58,094 bases of DNA from a virus, in the IMG/VR virus record IMGVR_UViG_3300020578_000081, positions 1 to 58,094 of that record; one strand, written 5' to 3'. Made by a program: the position numbers and the translations under genes. Of this stretch, positions 57,580-58,094 are shown in pieces; the first letter of the stretch is position 1, and each line of letters opens with the position of its first letter. Under the pieces are notes generated by a model. That model worked only from the letters and a program-made list of their open reading frames with translations. It was not told the origin of the DNA and made no database searches.

Positions 57580-58094
57580 TGTTCCCTCCTGATATTTGAA
57601 TATAGTATTTTTAGTAAAGGTATTTTCTTCTTCGTCCCCTTCTGGACCTTCTATTTCTACTTCCTCTTCTTCTTCTTCTTCTGACTCATCTTCTTTTCTG
57701 GCGGCATTGTTTGAGCCTGATCCACCAGATTCACCACCTCCAGATGGCGATGGACCGCGAGAAGAAGGACCACTAGAACCACCAGATGCTGCTGCTTGAA
57801 CTGTTACAGTCGAAAGAACTGTAGTTGCAGCTATAAGACTTCTTCTAGTTCCAACATCAATTACCGAACCGACTGGCACATAATCGTCAAATCCATCCGC
57901 ATAGATATTTATTTCTTCTTCAAAAGCTTCTCTGACTTCTGCCGGGGCATCCTGAACAGCTTCAATGATTTGAGTTTTTTCTTCTTCTGTTATATCTGAA
58001 GTATCAATTGATTGAAAAACCTGTGTGGCTTGTTCTTGCGTTATTTCTTGCAAAACATCTTTATTTGTAGCCAAATCAACAGCTTCTTCTGTTG
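57385..58094 (-). CDS. Membrane protein with acidic linker, 5' end cut by window
   Basis: The frame is open through the right edge (T-E-E-A-V-D-L-A-T-N-K). It contains repeats of E-E-A-x-x-x-V-L-Q-x-x-T-x-E-Q-A-x-x-V-F type followed by D-A-P-A-E-V-R-E-A-F-E-E-E-I-N. Y-V-P-V-G-S-V-I-D-V-G-T-R-R and one hydrophobic segment come next, then a Gly/Ser-rich part and a Glu-rich run. This organisation is familiar from large phage surface-type proteins of unknown role. The last 64 residues may be a separate gene (57385-57579). Confidence 0.65.
   Translation of the reverse strand, partial: TEEAVDLATNKDVLQEITQEQATQVFQSIDTSDITEEEKTQIIEAVQDAPAEVREAFEEEINIYADGFDDYVPVGSVIDVGTRRSLIAATTVLSTVTVQAAASGGSSGPSSRGPSPSGGGESGGSGSNNAARKEDESEEEEEEEVEIEGPEGDEEENTFTKNTIFKYQEGTMKRTFNPWGFIKKFAKETAALAFTISGTVIVFATLSGDTRKITLIATSCAFAVHYINAMLQNDE

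Overview
The window looks like part of the genome of a large, tRNA-bearing, lytic-type bacteriophage of an actinobacterium. The host assignment rests on a WhiB-family regulator (27394-27672), an Rpf-type muralytic protein (14790-15758), a DUF4314 protein and a proteasome-like protease. The phage assignment rests on densely packed small ORFs with stop/start overlaps, scattered tRNA genes, tail-fibre-like genes, a holin-like protein and SSB, helicase and deaminase genes. No terminase, portal, capsid or DNA polymerase gene was recognised, so this is only part of the genome. The first base lies inside a gene and the last base inside another.

Layout. (1) 1-10.9 kb is visibly GC-richer than the rest. 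It holds a 623-bp exact duplication (1-623 = 3868-4490), two duplicated small-gene modules, a PcfJ-like protein, a large protein resembling a diverged two-barrel RNA polymerase (4457-6949), and many small genes. A family of co-varying hairpins with a constant AGCCA loop separates the genes. (2) 11-18.2 kb turns AT-rich, with small membrane and DNA-binding proteins and a long structured leader in front of a secreted Rpf/lysozyme-like protein. (3) 18.3-25.5 kb has a second polymerase-like paralogue, an SF2 helicase, a deaminase and a secreted subtilisin-like protease. (4) 25.5-30.4 kb is a run of small genes with three clear tRNAs, one tRNA-like element and WhiB. (5) 30.4-45.4 kb is one long forward operon containing a ubiquitin-like cassette: an E2-like/zinc-finger fusion, a JAMM peptidase/zinc-finger protein, an E1 (ThiF-like) enzyme, a ubiquitin-like protein ending AGEKG, a Ycf46-like AAA ATPase and two more E2-like proteins. 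SSB and a UDG-like protein follow. (6) 45.4-48.3 kb has two tRNAs and a proteasome beta/HslV-like Ntn hydrolase with its own promoter. (7) 48.4-58.1 kb is mainly reverse-strand virion-type genes (a metallopeptidase, tail-fibre-like and Cys-rich/Fn3 proteins, a holin-like protein), interleaved with forward genes including a sugar-nucleotide epimerase.

Main story. The phage appears to carry both halves of a ubiquitin-proteasome-like pathway. The E1/E2/JAMM/Ubl set resembles the PRTRC cassettes of plasmids, and the AAA ATPase and Thr-protease could supply unfolding and degradation. Second, four apparent single-base frameshifts in the reverse-strand late genes all fall on an in-frame CGG codon. 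Each is repaired by skipping the C and reading GGN (Gly), and CGG was not noticed in frame elsewhere in the late genes. A tRNA-Gly(UCC) with G37 is encoded nearby. This is either systematic sequence error or CGG-directed +1 decoding, and both possibilities deserve checking.
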